DNA of 64,000 nucleotides from Thermoanaerobacterium aotearoense (GTDB taxonomy: Bacteria; Bacillota; Thermoanaerobacteria; Thermoanaerobacterales; Thermoanaerobacteraceae): NCBI RefSeq assembly GCF_009905255.1, contig NZ_CP047602.1:496001-560000 (forward strand), written 5' to 3'. Each line of letters begins with the position of its first letter. Position 1 is the stretch's first letter. Position numbers and translations under genes: made by a program. A model generated the notes under the pieces. The model had not been told where the DNA came from and ran no database searches. It was given only the letters and a program-made list of their open reading frames with translations. Of the stretch, positions 22,132 through 31,861 are shown in pieces.

Positions 22132-23506
22132 AGCATTTATGATAGCCGGAACTCATTCTGGTGTAGGGAAGACTACGATTACTATTGGCATAATAGGATA
22201 TCTTTCTAAAAAGCACAAAGTCATTCCGTTCAAAATAGGCCCTGATTACATAGATGCGGCATACCACAGGTTTGCATCTGGAAATTCCGCCTACAATTTT
22301 GATGTCTATATGCTTGGAGATGACTACGTGAAAAAGTCCTTTTTAAAGCATGCTTTGTCTGGAGATGTGGCTTTGGTAGAAGGCGTCATGGGGATGTACG
22401 ATGGAATCAATAATACAAGCTACGGCAGCAGTGCACATGTGGCAAAACTTTTAAATTTACCTGTTGTACTTGTCGTTGATGCATCTGGGATGGCCGCAAG
22501 TGTTTCTGCTTTAGTTAAAGGATATATAGAATACGATAAAAATGTAAAGATTAAAGGAGTAATATTCAACAGGGTTGGCAGTGAAAAACACTACAAGCTT
22601 TTAAAAGAATGCATAGAAAGAGATTTGGGTATAAAGGCTTTTGGATATCTTCCACAAGATGACATGATAAGCTTACCTGAGAGACATCTTGGTCTTATGC
22701 CCATATATGAAACAAAGGGAGATCACAATTTCAACATTTTGTACGATAAAATAGGTAAGTTTATAGATGTAGATGGCATTCTGGATGTATGCGATGTGGA
22801 TTTGAAAAAAGACGGCTTAACCGAAGGGAAATCGACAGTAAAAATAAAAGAAGATGTCAAGGTTGCTATTGCATACGATGAGGCATTTAATTTTTACTAT
22901 CAAGATAGCTTAGATTCATTGATTGACGCAGGAGTAGAGTTAATCCCATTTAGTCCATTGCATGACGATGCTATTCCTGAAGATGTGGCTGGAATTTACT
23001 TAGGTGGAGGATTTCCGGAGGTTTTTGCTGAGAGATTAAGCAGAAATCATTCCATGTTATCTTCAATTAAAGAAAGCATCGAAAAAGGAATGCCAGTCTA
23101 TGCGGAATGCGGTGGACTTATGTACCTTGCAAGAAAAATTGTTGATCTAAATGGAGATGGGCACCATATGGTAGGAATATTCGATTTGGATGCCATCATG
23201 ACGAAAAGATTAGTCAATTTTGGCTACGCTGAAGCAGAAGTTGTAAAGGACAATGTGCTATTTAAAAAAGGAGATGTCATCTTTGGGCATGTTTTTCACA
23301 ATTCAAAGATGTCTGGGGTACACGATGACTTTGCGTATGAAGTACATAAACCTAATTCCGAAGGAAAATGGTCGTGTGGATATGTGTATAAAAACTGTTT
23401 AGGGACTTATGTTCACATCAATTTATTGAAATATCCGAATGCTGTAGATAGATTTATAAACCATTGCAAAGATTATGGTCGGGAGATGTATAAGCATGGC
23501 ACTTAA
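22124..23506 (+). CDS. cbiA: Cobyrinate a,c-diamide synthase (CbiA)
   Basis: 460 aa, GTG start overlapping the end of the ATPase gene by 8 bp. The N-terminal amidotransferase ATPase domain has the P-loop [11 protein letters not shown]; the C-terminal class I glutaminase-like domain has the nucleophile block [10 protein letters not shown] and a downstream catalytic His (HVFHNS). It amidates the a and c side chains of cobyrinate, with glutamine as the nitrogen donor. The 11-bp overlap with cbiP points to coupled translation. No corrin-ring genes occur in the window, so the enzyme may act on an intermediate made elsewhere in the genome or salvaged. Confidence 0.93.
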
Positions 23507-25010
23507 GATAATGCTTCAAGGTACGGCATCATCTGTCGGGAAAAGCTTGTTGGTGGCTGCTCTCTGCAGGATATTTAAGCAGGACGGATATTCAGTTGCG
23601 CCATTTAAGTCTCAAAATATGGCTCTTAATTCTTTTATTACAGATGAAGGACTGGAGATGGGACGAGCACAAGCTGTACAAGCAGAAGCTGCAGGTATAA
23701 AACCGTCGGTGCTTATGAATCCAATACTTTTAAAGCCGAGTTCAGATAAAAATTGTCAAGTTATACTAAGAGGCAGAGTTTACGACAGTATGGATGCATC
23801 TTGCTATCAGAAATTTAAGCCGAAACTTTTAAGCTTAATAAAAGAGGATTTTTACAAGCTTAGCCAGTCATACGACATAGTAGTGATTGAAGGTGCTGGA
23901 AGTCCTGCGGAGATAAACCTTAGAGAAAAAGACGTTGTGAATATGGGCTTGGCGGAGTTGGTGGATTCACCAGTATTGATAGTAGGCGACATAGATAAAG
24001 GCGGCGTATTTGCTTCTATTGCAGGCACACTATTGCTTTTAAACGATGATGAAAGAGAAAGGGTAAAAGGAGTCATAATAAACAAATTTAGAGGCGACAT
24101 GGAAATATTAAAGCCTGGAATAAAAATGCTGGAGGACATAATTAAAAAGGATGTCATCGGTGTAGTACCTTACATGGATGTATATGTTGATGAGGAGGAC
24201 AGTGCGACAGATGAATATTACAGGAGAAAAAGCGGCGGAGCTATCCACATTGCGATTTTAAATCTCCCCCACATATCCAATTTTACTGATTTTGAACCAT
24301 TGAAGAAGATTCAAGATGTAAATGTAAGGTACGTAAGCAGAGGAGAAAAAATCGGCGACTGCGATGTATTGATAATACCAGGTACGAAAAATACGATAGG
24401 TGACCTTAAAGCGATTAAAGATGCTGGACTTCACCATGAGATTTTGAATTTGAGAAAAATGGGAAAGCTTATAATCGGCATATGTGGAGGATATCAAATG
24501 CTGGGGAAAAGGATATTGGATCCACAACACATAGAAGGGCCTATTAGCGAGATGGAAGGTTTAGGATTGTTAGATGTAGAGACAGTTATTTCACATGAAA
24601 AGATCACGACACAAGTCAAAGCTCAAGTTTCCGATGATTTACCTGATTTTTTATCACCACTTAGAGGACTGTTTGTAGATGGATACGAAATACACATGGG
24701 TATAAGTTCTACAGGAGAAGAAAGTTTTTCAAATATCATTGCAAGAAACGATGAAAAAATATCTGTCAGCGATGGATGTGTAAGCAGTGACGGGAAAGTG
24801 TTTGGTACGTATATGCATGGAATATTTGAAAACACAGATTTCACAAAGCGGCTTGTAAATATCTTAAGAAGAACAAAGGGGTTAAAAGAGATAGATTACC
24901 TTGAAGACTATAGGAAATTTAAAGAAAGAGAGTATGATAGGCTGGCAGACGTAGTAAGAAAAAGCTTAGACATAAATAAAATTTACCAGATAATGAAAGG
25001 CAGTATTTGA
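23496..25010 (+). CDS. cbiP: Cobyric acid synthase (CbiP/CobQ)
   Basis: 504 aa from ATG 23496 (GGGAG 10 bases upstream); an earlier ATG at 23475 lies deeper in cbiA without a ribosome site. P-loop [10 protein letters not shown], the substrate blocks [12 protein letters not shown] and [12 protein letters not shown], and a C-terminal glutaminase domain with [10 protein letters not shown] and GTYMHGIF. Performs the four sequential amidations at positions b, d, e and g to give cobyric acid. Acts downstream of CbiA. Confidence 0.95.
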   Translation: MALKIMLQGTASSVGKSLLVAALCRIFKQDGYSVAPFKSQNMALNSFITDEGLEMGRAQAVQAEAAGIKPSVLMNPILLKPSSDKNCQVILRGRVYDSMDASCYQKFKPKLLSLIKEDFYKLSQSYDIVVIEGAGSPAEINLREKDVVNMGLAELVDSPVLIVGDIDKGGVFASIAGTLLLLNDDERERVKGVIINKFRGDMEILKPGIKMLEDIIKKDVIGVVPYMDVYVDEEDSATDEYYRRKSGGAIHIAILNLPHISNFTDFEPLKKIQDVNVRYVSRGEKIGDCDVLIIPGTKNTIGDLKAIKDAGLHHEILNLRKMGKLIIGICGGYQMLGKRILDPQHIEGPISEMEGLGLLDVETVISHEKITTQVKAQVSDDLPDFLSPLRGLFVDGYEIHMGISSTGEESFSNIIARNDEKISVSDGCVSSDGKVFGTYMHGIFENTDFTKRLVNILRRTKGLKEIDYLEDYRKFKEREYDRLADVVRKSLDINKIYQIMKGSI

Positions 25011-25969
25011 ATATGGAAGTGATAGCTGCATATTTTTTAGATTTAATGATAGGCGATCCGCAAGGATACCCTCATCCAGTAAGACTCATGGGAAAATTAA
25101 TCAGCTTTTTGGAGAGCAGCATTAGGAAAATAGCCAAAACCGCAAGGCAGCAAAGAGTCGCAGGTTATTTCTTGTGTGCCATTGTCGTGCTTACAAGCTA
25201 TATAAGCGGGTACTTTATCATTTACATTGTGAAAGAATTAAATGTTTATTTGGGAAAGATTTTAGATATTCTTCTCATCTACACTTGTCTTGCAACTAAT
25301 GATTTAGCAAAATCAGCTATGAGAGTATACGATCCTCTTAAAGAAGACAATCTTCTTGAAGCTCGGAAGATGTTGTCTTTCATTGTAAGCCGCGATACGG
25401 AAAATTTGGCTTTAGGCGATATCATAAGAGGTACAGTAGAAACTGTAGCAGAAAACATATCTGATGGGATAATAGCGCCTTTGTTTTACGCTTTTATAGG
25501 CGGTGCTCCACTGGTATTGGCATACAAGGCTTCCAGTACACTTGACTCAATGGTCGGATATAAAAATGAAAGATATTTTGACATAGGGTATGCTTCTGCA
25601 AAGCTTGACGATATTTTGAACTTTTTGCCGGCCAGGATAACAGGGCTTTTGATTGCAGCGTCATCATTTTTGCTGAGATATGACTATAAAAATAGCTTCC
25701 GCATTTTAAAAAGGGATAGATTAAAGCATGAAAGCCCCAACAGTGCACATGGGGAAGCTGCAATTGCAGGTGCATTAAATGTAGAGTTGGGAGGGCTCAA
25801 CTACTACTTTGGAAAGCCTGAATTAAAACCAAAACTGGGCGATGGTAAAGAAACACTTAGATTAGACCACATCAAAGATACTGTAAGGATAATGTATATG
25901 ACATCTTTTCTGGGACTTATTTTATTCTTTGCTTTTAAAACAATATTAACAGGAGGTATATATAGATGA
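25007..25969 (+). CDS. cbiB: Adenosylcobinamide-phosphate synthase (CbiB/CobD type)
   Basis: 320 aa from a TTG at 25007 overlapping the cbiP stop (AAAGG 7 bases upstream); ATG 25013 is an alternative. Membrane protein with about five helices and the family blocks [21 protein letters not shown] and [22 protein letters not shown], plus [22 protein letters not shown]. It joins cobyric acid to (R)-1-amino-2-propanol O-phosphate, or to threonine phosphate after decarboxylation by CobD, encoded further down the operon. Confidence 0.93.
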   Translation: MNMEVIAAYFLDLMIGDPQGYPHPVRLMGKLISFLESSIRKIAKTARQQRVAGYFLCAIVVLTSYISGYFIIYIVKELNVYLGKILDILLIYTCLATNDLAKSAMRVYDPLKEDNLLEARKMLSFIVSRDTENLALGDIIRGTVETVAENISDGIIAPLFYAFIGGAPLVLAYKASSTLDSMVGYKNERYFDIGYASAKLDDILNFLPARITGLLIAASSFLLRYDYKNSFRILKRDRLKHESPNSAHGEAAIAGALNVELGGLNYYFGKPELKPKLGDGKETLRLDHIKDTVRIMYMTSFLGLILFFAFKTILTGGIYR

Positions 25970-26451
25970 ATACAAAGACAACAACGATTAAAAATGTAAA
26001 AACTTTGACGCTTGTGGCTATGCTTATTGCCATGAGTGCTGTAGGTGCCATGATAAAAATCTACAATACAGTTGCGTTTGATTCGCTGCCGGGATATTTT
26101 GCATCCCTTTATTTTGGAGGGTACATAGGAGCAATCGTCATTTCTTTAGGCCATATCTTTACTGCGCTTACATCTGGTTTTCCGCTTGGAATACCAAATC
26201 ACATCATCATTGCCGTATCAATGGCTGCATATGCATATTTTTATTCGCTGGCGTATAAAAAGTTTAATAGCTATGTGGCTATCGTTGTGGGTACCATATT
26301 AAATGGTCCTGTTGCAACACTCATTTTTGTACCGCAGTACGGATGGGGATTTTTCTTTCAGATGGTGCTGCCGCTTACTATTGCGTCTTTTGCAAATGTA
26401 CTTTTGGCGTCAATCATCTATAAGACAGTTTTAAAAATGATAAAAAGGTGA
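25966..26451 (+). CDS. ECF transporter S component, probable alpha-ribazole transporter (CblT)
   Basis: 161 aa, five or six helices, with the ECF S-component start LTLVAMLIAMSAVGAMIK and the interior GYIGAIVISLGHIF block. It lies between cbiB and a PurM-like kinase gene. A paired S component and kinase for alpha-ribazole salvage (CblT-CblS) is known from Listeria and Geobacillus, and this arrangement fits it. It would need a general EcfA/A'/T energising module, which is not in the window. A general cobalamin-precursor S component is the alternative. Confidence 0.7.
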   Translation: MNTKTTTIKNVKTLTLVAMLIAMSAVGAMIKIYNTVAFDSLPGYFASLYFGGYIGAIVISLGHIFTALTSGFPLGIPNHIIIAVSMAAYAYFYSLAYKKFNSYVAIVVGTILNGPVATLIFVPQYGWGFFFQMVLPLTIASFANVLLASIIYKTVLKMIKR

Positions 26452-26460
26452 TAGACGTAT

Positions 26461-27192
26461 ATGATAGAGAAATACAGGGATGTTTTAATCATACACGAAG
26501 GTGATGTTGCGTATGCCGTGTCATGCGACAGCACAGGTGCCATCGGGGAAAAGGAAAATGATGTTTTGAAGGTAGATGCTGAGGTGGTAGGTAGAGCAGC
26601 TATAAAAGTGGCATTATCAGAACTTCTATGTGTTGGTGCTTGGCCAATCGCAATATCAGATGCCTTGTCAAATGAAATGAATCCTACTGGTATTAAGATC
26701 ATAGATGGAATAAAGAAAGAACTGACGGAAAATGAGATATATGATGTTGTATTGACTGGCAGCACAGAGGAAAATTTCCCTTCAACTATGACAGGTGTTG
26801 GCGTGACAGCAATTGGAAGAGCAGCGGAAGAGGAACTGAAAGTGCGAAAAGCAAAGGTGGGAATGGAAGTAGGTTTAATAGGTTACCCACGTGTTGGACA
26901 AGAAGTATTGTATTGTCATGATGTTCTTTCACTTAAAGACTATGTGAAAATATTTAGGTGCAATGAAATAGCAGAGGCCATTCCTGTAGGGTCAAAGGGA
27001 ATAAAGCATGAGCTTGATGTTCTTAAGTTGTCATCTGGTTTAGAATTTTTGAAAGAATATAAATCTGATTTAGATGATGAGAAGTCAGGAGGCCCTTCTA
27101 CGTGCTGCATTGTCGTTTACAAAGAGGATGACAGACAGATAGTGGAGAACCTTGTAGATAAGCCATTTATTCGGTTAGGAAGACTATCTTGA
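26461..27192 (+). CDS. PurM/AIR-synthase-like kinase, probable alpha-ribazole kinase (CblS)
   Basis: 243 aa. The sequence fits the PurM/ThiL-like ATP-binding superfamily: VSCDSTGAIGEKENDVLKVDAEVVGRA (the early acidic, metal-binding region), and the glycine-rich TMTGVGVTAIGRA and KVGMEVGLIGYPRVG blocks. It directly follows the S component and precedes CobD. CblS enzymes phosphorylate alpha-ribazole to alpha-ribazole-5'-phosphate, which lets cells lacking CobT complete B12. CobT was not found in this operon. The family assignment is solid, the CblS name is an inference from context. Confidence 0.65.
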   Translation: MIEKYRDVLIIHEGDVAYAVSCDSTGAIGEKENDVLKVDAEVVGRAAIKVALSELLCVGAWPIAISDALSNEMNPTGIKIIDGIKKELTENEIYDVVLTGSTEENFPSTMTGVGVTAIGRAAEEELKVRKAKVGMEVGLIGYPRVGQEVLYCHDVLSLKDYVKIFRCNEIAEAIPVGSKGIKHELDVLKLSSGLEFLKEYKSDLDDEKSGGPSTCCIVVYKEDDRQIVENLVDKPFIRLGRLS

Positions 27193-27202
27193 GGTGAATT
27201 GA

Positions 27203-28252
27203 ATGGATAAATATGAACATGGTGGAAATATATATATTTACGACAAGGATGTGATAGATTTTAGTTCAAACATAAATCCTCTTGGATTTCCGGAATGTAT
27301 AAAAGATTCCATTGATATTGCGGCTTTGACAAAGTACCCTGACATAAACTACACACAATTGAAAAATTCTATTTCAAAATATACAGGACTAAAAAGTGAG
27401 AATATGATAGTCGGCAATGGCGCTTCTGAACTTATCTACCTTTTTGTGAGGGCACTTTCTCTGAAAAGACCCATTATTCCATCTCCTGCTTTTTTAGAAT
27501 ACGAAAGAGCAGTCACATTGTCAGGTGGAAATCCTTTGTACTACCGGATTCCTGAAGAAAATGGATACGTGATCGATGCGGATGAAATATCAAATCGCTT
27601 AAAAGAAGTAGATTCTGTCATCATAGGAAATCCAAATAATCCTACAGGAAAGGCAATAAAGCGAAAAGATGTGGAATATATCGTGAAGGAAGCGAAAAAG
27701 CTGGATTTGCCGGTGATGATAGATGAGGCATTTATAGAATTTATATGCGATTATGAAAAATACCAGTCTTTAGATCTCATAAATTACTACGATAATCTTT
27801 TTGTAGTAAGAGCTGCCACAAAATTTTTTGGGCTACCAGGATTGCGCCTTGGATACGGTTTTGGAAGTGAAGATTTGATAAAGAGATTGGAAGCTTATAA
27901 AGAGCCTTGGACGGTAAATGCTTTTGCTGATGCAGTTGGAAGAAAGATTTTTGATGATATAAAATTTATGGGAAATACGAGAAAATACATAAAAGAGGAA
28001 ATAGATTATTTAACGAATGAGCTTAAAAAGATAGATGAATTGGTTGTGTTTCATACACAGGTAAATTTTATGCTTTTAAAACTGAAGAATCAGAGCGTTA
28101 ATGATTTAAAAGAAGAATTGTTAAAAAGAAGGATACTGATAAGAGATGCATCAAATTTCAGGTATTTGGATGACAGGTATTTTAGAGTGGCTGTAAAAAG
28201 CCATCGTGATAATGTAAAACTGGTAGAAGCTATAAAAGAAGTTCTTAAATGA
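27203..28252 (+). CDS. cobD: L-threonine-O-3-phosphate decarboxylase (CobD, PLP)
   Basis: 349 aa class I/II aminotransferase-fold enzyme. The start KYEHGGNIYIYDKDVIDFSSNINPLGFP is typical of threonine-phosphate decarboxylases. Also present are NPNNPTGKAIKR and the PLP-lysine region RAATKFFGLPGLRLGY. The family includes histidinol-phosphate aminotransferase, but the location inside a B12 operon settles the role. It supplies aminopropanol phosphate for CbiB. Confidence 0.9.
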   Translation: MDKYEHGGNIYIYDKDVIDFSSNINPLGFPECIKDSIDIAALTKYPDINYTQLKNSISKYTGLKSENMIVGNGASELIYLFVRALSLKRPIIPSPAFLEYERAVTLSGGNPLYYRIPEENGYVIDADEISNRLKEVDSVIIGNPNNPTGKAIKRKDVEYIVKEAKKLDLPVMIDEAFIEFICDYEKYQSLDLINYYDNLFVVRAATKFFGLPGLRLGYGFGSEDLIKRLEAYKEPWTVNAFADAVGRKIFDDIKFMGNTRKYIKEEIDYLTNELKKIDELVVFHTQVNFMLLKLKNQSVNDLKEELLKRRILIRDASNFRYLDDRYFRVAVKSHRDNVKLVEAIKEVLK

Positions 28253-28273
28253 TTTTGAGAGAAGGTGTTTCTA

Positions 28274-28852
28274 TTGGCTTTGATTATGGTTACAGGCGGC
28301 GCAAGGTCTGGCAAAAGCCAGTTTGCAGAAAGTCTTGCTGTGAAATATGCTGGTTACAGTGTACTTTACATAGCTACGTCTATACCGTTTGACGATGAAA
28401 TGAAAGAAAGGGTTAAAAGGCACAGAGAAAGAAGGCCAAAGGAATGGGAAACAGTAGAAGCTTACAATGGCATCTTTGACATAATAAGAGGGACAGACAA
28501 GAAAGCTGTGCTTTTAGATTGTCTGACAGTGATGGTGTCCAATCTGCTTTTAGAGATAGATATGACGTGGGAAGAAAAAGATTTAGAAGATGTAGCAAGA
28601 GCCGAAGAAAAAATAAGTGATGAAGTGGATGGCTTGATAAAAGCATCTAAAGGGAAGGATAAAGATGTCATAGTTGTGACAAATGAAGTTGGAATGGGGC
28701 TTGTGCCAGAGTATAAATTAGGCAGAATATTTAGGGACATATCAGGGAGAATGAATAAGAAAATTGCGGATAATGCCGATTTTGTCTATTTTATGGTTTC
28801 AGGCATACCTTTAGAAATAAAAAGTAATAGCTTACGGTTATGTGGTGAATAA
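28274..28852 (+). CDS. cobU: Adenosylcobinamide kinase / guanylyltransferase (CobU)
   Basis: 192 aa from TTG 28274, which is 9 bases after an AGAAGG site; GTG 28265 overlaps that site. P-loop GGARSGKSQ and the following RHRERRPKEWETVE block, whose histidine is the GMP-carrying residue in CobU, are conserved, as are the DCLTVMVSNLL and NEVGMGLVPE blocks. The enzyme phosphorylates adenosylcobinamide and activates it with GTP. It is positioned immediately before cobS. Confidence 0.92.
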   Translation: MALIMVTGGARSGKSQFAESLAVKYAGYSVLYIATSIPFDDEMKERVKRHRERRPKEWETVEAYNGIFDIIRGTDKKAVLLDCLTVMVSNLLLEIDMTWEEKDLEDVARAEEKISDEVDGLIKASKGKDKDVIVVTNEVGMGLVPEYKLGRIFRDISGRMNKKIADNADFVYFMVSGIPLEIKSNSLRLCGE

Positions 28853-28853
28853 G

Positions 28854-29615
28854 ATGGATGAGATAAAGGCGTTTATATTATCGCTTCAATTTATGACAAG
28901 GATACCTGTTAATGTCCAAATAGATGTAAGCAAAAATGACTTTCACAGGATGGTCAAATATTTCCCTTTTGTAGGTGGACTTATTGGCACTGTTGTAAGC
29001 CTCATGTTTTATGCTTCTAAAAATATATTTCCCCGGGAAATAGCCATCACAATAGCTTTAGCATCATCGTACATTCTGACAGGTGCTATGCACATCGATG
29101 GGTTTGCAGATACATTCGATGGACTTTTTAGCAACAGAAGTCGGGACAGAATGCTTGAGATAATGAGGGATTCAAGGCTTGGGACGAATGGAGTCCTCGC
29201 TTTGGTTTTTTTAATAATTTTAAAGATATTGTTTTTAACTGACATCAATGGCAATCTCATATATTCCACATTGATATTAATGCCTCTCATTGGACGCTTT
29301 TCCATAATTTTAGCAGCGTACGCATCGAAATCAGCGAGAGGTGGAGAAGGATTGGGAGGACTTATCATTGGCAAAATATCTATCGTGGAATTAATATTAA
29401 GCTTATTGTTTACATCGTTTGTTGGCATGATATTTGTCCATTTTACAGTGTTGCTGAAGCTTTTAGTCATTTCATCAATTGTCACGTATCTTATCACTAA
29501 GTACATATCTATGAGAATAGGTGGTATGACAGGAGATACATTAGGTGCAGTCAATGAATTTGCAGAGCTTGTAATTGCTGTTTCTATGTATTTTTTAAGC
29601 ATTACAAAAGTGTAG
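28854..29615 (+). CDS. cobS: Adenosylcobinamide-GDP ribazoletransferase (CobS)
   Basis: 253 aa from ATG 28854, one base after the cobU stop. Membrane protein with about six helices and the family's signature block GAMHIDGFADTFDGLFSNRS, followed by MLEIMRDSRLGTNGVLAL. Joins adenosylcobinamide-GDP with alpha-ribazole (phosphate) to complete the nucleotide loop. It is the last gene of the riboswitch operon. Confidence 0.93.
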   Translation: MDEIKAFILSLQFMTRIPVNVQIDVSKNDFHRMVKYFPFVGGLIGTVVSLMFYASKNIFPREIAITIALASSYILTGAMHIDGFADTFDGLFSNRSRDRMLEIMRDSRLGTNGVLALVFLIILKILFLTDINGNLIYSTLILMPLIGRFSIILAAYASKSARGGEGLGGLIIGKISIVELILSLLFTSFVGMIFVHFTVLLKLLVISSIVTYLITKYISMRIGGMTGDTLGAVNEFAELVIAVSMYFLSITKV

Positions 29616-29719
29616 AAGCTTAAAAAGTTTAAATCTGGTATGAATAATTTTAAGATTAAATTCATCATCTTGATTATCATAAAAAATTGATGTATTATGA
29701 GTATAAAGGAGATGATGAT

Positions 29720-29935
29720 ATGCGTACAACGATAAATGTATCTGAGGATATTCTCAAAGAAGCTGAAATGCTGTATGAGACAAACAATAGGTCAAAAGCT
29801 GTTGAAGAAGCTTTGAAGGATGCCATAAGGATGAAAAAATTGCAGCATTTGATGGAACTTAAGGGAAAGATAGACTTTGTAATAGATTCTTCAGACATTG
29901 AAAAATTAAGGAGCATGGAAATAGATGAAAGATAA
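29720..29935 (+). CDS. VapB-family antitoxin
   Basis: 71 aa from ATG 29720 (AAAGGAG at 29705-29711); a TTG at 29687 lacks a ribosome site. The N-terminus MRTTINVSEDILKEAEML and NRSKAVEEALKDAIR form a ribbon-helix-helix DNA-binding domain of VapB type; the C-terminal half would wrap around the toxin. It overlaps the PIN-domain gene by 11 bp, the usual antitoxin-first order. Confidence 0.85.
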   Translation: MRTTINVSEDILKEAEMLYETNNRSKAVEEALKDAIRMKKLQHLMELKGKIDFVIDSSDIEKLRSMEIDER

Positions 29936-30320
29936 AATACTTATTGATACATCTGCATGGATAGAGTATTTTAGAAACAAGCGAGAGATCGTTGAGATCA
30001 TCGATGACATGCTTTTGCACGATAGAGCCTATATAACAGGCTTTATAATTGCTGAACTTTTTCAAGGAGTGAAGACAGAAAAAGAGAGAGCGATGCTTGA
30101 AAGGTATATTGATTCGATACCGACGGTATCATGCGATGATAAAGATTGGATTAGGGTTGGAAAGCTTTCTTTTAAATTGAGGAGAGATGGAAAAACTATT
30201 CCACTATCAGATGTGCTTATCGCTTATTTAGCGATTAAAAATGATATGATGATATTCTCATTTGATCAACATTTTAAAATGATAGACGGCGTTAAATTGT
30301 TTGACCATACAGCCATTTAA
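29925..30320 (+). CDS. VapC-family PIN-domain ribonuclease toxin
   Basis: 131 aa. The four acidic residues of the PIN active site are all in place: D8 (LIDTSAW), E44 (IIAELF), D96 (PLSDVLIA) and D114 (FSFDQHF). VapC toxins cleave tRNA or rRNA when freed from VapB. The gene's 3' end carries the promoter of the next gene. Confidence 0.88.
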   Translation: MKDKILIDTSAWIEYFRNKREIVEIIDDMLLHDRAYITGFIIAELFQGVKTEKERAMLERYIDSIPTVSCDDKDWIRVGKLSFKLRRDGKTIPLSDVLIAYLAIKNDMMIFSFDQHFKMIDGVKLFDHTAI

Positions 30321-30329
30321 CTGTATAAT
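30301..30329 (+). promoter_or_regulatory. Sigma-A promoter of queT, inside the vapC end
   Basis: TTGACC (30301-30306), 17 bp, TATAAT (30324-30329). The -35 element lies in the last codons of vapC. Confidence 0.7.
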
Positions 30330-30336
30330 GGAGTAA

Positions 30337-30373
30337 AGACAGTTCGCAAAATCCTGTCTATAAACAAAACTAC
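30337..30373 (+). ncRNA. preQ1-I riboswitch
   Basis: AGACAG (30337-30342) pairs with CTGTCT (30354-30359), around a TTCGCAAAATC loop, followed by the A-rich tail ATAAACAAAACTAC. This is the compact class I preQ1 aptamer. The GGAGGAG ribosome site (30374-30380) follows at once, so preQ1 binding would hide it and block translation of queT. Confidence 0.85.
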
Positions 30374-30386
30374 GGAGGAGATAAAA

Positions 30387-30878
30387 TTGAACAGTAAAAC
30401 TAAGAAGATAGTCTACGGAGCATTGATCGCTGCAGTGTACGCAGCCGTCACAGTGGCCCTTGCGCCAATAAGCTATGGACAAATTCAAGTAAGAGTTGCT
30501 GAAGCACTTACAATCATGCCTTTCTTTTCGTCCTATTCAATTTTTGGACTTTTTGTGGGGTGTATAATTGCAAATATGATAGGCGGAAATGGAATATTCG
30601 ATGTGGTTTTTGGTTCTTTAGCGACGCTAATCAGTGCTATAATCACGTACTATATTGGCAAATCCGATCTTAGATATAAGCGGTATTTAGCACCGTTGCC
30701 GCCTGTTGTAATAAATGGAATCATTATCGGAATAGAATTAAATTTCCTTTACAAACTGCCTCTTGTGGCTTCAATGCTATGGGTTGGATTAGGTGAGTTG
30801 ATAGCGTGCTATGTGCTGGGATTGCCACTTCTTTTGTACATAGATAAAAATGAAAAGATAAAAAGTATGATAGGATAG
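30387..30878 (+). CDS. queT: Queuosine-precursor ECF transporter S component (QueT)
   Basis: 163 aa, TTG start 7 bases after GGAGGAG. About five or six helices, with the QueT blocks YGALIAAVYAAVTVALAPISYG, QVRVAEALTIMPF and GCIIANMIGGNGIFDVVFG. It binds preQ0 or preQ1 and works with a shared ECF energising module encoded elsewhere. The preQ1 riboswitch in its leader agrees with this role. A terminator ends the unit. Confidence 0.93.
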   Translation: MNSKTKKIVYGALIAAVYAAVTVALAPISYGQIQVRVAEALTIMPFFSSYSIFGLFVGCIIANMIGGNGIFDVVFGSLATLISAIITYYIGKSDLRYKRYLAPLPPVVINGIIIGIELNFLYKLPLVASMLWVGLGELIACYVLGLPLLLYIDKNEKIKSMIG

Positions 30879-30912
30879 ACTTAATACACATTTAATTTGA
30901 ATTAGCTTCTAC

Positions 30913-30946
30913 ATCCTGATAAAATAAAATCAGGATTATTTTTTTT
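30913..30946 (+). terminator. Terminator after queT
   Basis: ATCCTGAT / AAAATAAA / ATCAGGAT then TATTTTTTTT. Confidence 0.82.
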
Positions 30947-30958
30947 GAGGAAGATGCT

Positions 30959-31861
30959 ATGTTTGGATATATAAAGCCATACAAACCTGAGATGAAGATA
31001 AAAGATTACGATGTTTTTAAGGCGTATTATTGCGGCCTTTGCAAGAAAATTGGAAGCAGATATGGTCAGATAAGCCGCTTGACTTTAAATTATGAGCTTA
31101 CGTATCTTGCGATTTTTTTATCAGCTTTGTCTGACGAGGAGATATGCATAAGAAAAGAAAGTTGTGTGGCAAATCCGTTTAAGAAAAAACCTATTATGAA
31201 AGAAAACCCGTATATTGCTTATGCGGCAGATATGAATGCGATCCTTATGTACTATAAATTTTTGGACGACAAGGAAGATGATAAATCTTTAAATGCAGCT
31301 TTATTGGAGCTTTTTTTTAAGACAAAATACAGAAAGTCGTATAAGTCATACTCTGAAAAGGCAGAAAAAATAAAAGGATATTTAAAAGCTTTAAAGGGAT
31401 TAGAAGAAATGATGTGTTCATCTGTTGATGTGGCTTCTGAGCCATTTGCCAATATCATGAAAGAAGTTTTTTTGATTGATAGTCTGAAAGTTGATGATGA
31501 AGATTACGCTAAAATCGGCCAAATTGCGTATCACTTAGGAAGATTTGTTTATATTTTAGATGCCTACGATGATTTGAAGAAGGATTTAAAAAATGGCACT
31601 TACAATCCCTTTATATACCAGTACAATCTTTCTTATGACAAAATGCAGGAATATGAGTTAGAGCCTATGTTGGGGGAAATCAAAGAGTGGACAAAATTTA
31701 ATTTGACTTTCACGCTTTCTACGATAGTTAAATTGTATGAGCATTTGAAGTTCAAAAAGAATGTTGGAATAATCGACAATATTTTTAGAATTGGACTTTA
31801 CATGGAATTTATGAGGGTTATGGAAGGAGATAAATCATGCAAAATCCGTACGAAGTCTTAG
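30959..31861 (+). CDS. DUF5685-family protein
   Basis: 300-residue protein that begins MFGYIKPYKPEMKIKDYDVF and has the early AYYCGLCKKIG motif, both typical of DUF5685. The C-terminal half is helical (HLGRFVYILDAYDDLKKDLKNG), with acidic residues grouped in a DAYDDLKKD pattern reminiscent of a metal site. Function unknown. ATG 30959 follows GAGG at 30947-30950. Its end overlaps the J-domain gene by 25 bp, so the two are co-translated and probably work together. Confidence 0.75.
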   Translation: MFGYIKPYKPEMKIKDYDVFKAYYCGLCKKIGSRYGQISRLTLNYELTYLAIFLSALSDEEICIRKESCVANPFKKKPIMKENPYIAYAADMNAILMYYKFLDDKEDDKSLNAALLELFFKTKYRKSYKSYSEKAEKIKGYLKALKGLEEMMCSSVDVASEPFANIMKEVFLIDSLKVDDEDYAKIGQIAYHLGRFVYILDAYDDLKKDLKNGTYNPFIYQYNLSYDKMQEYELEPMLGEIKEWTKFNLTFTLSTIVKLYEHLKFKKNVGIIDNIFRIGLYMEFMRVMEGDKSCKIRTKS

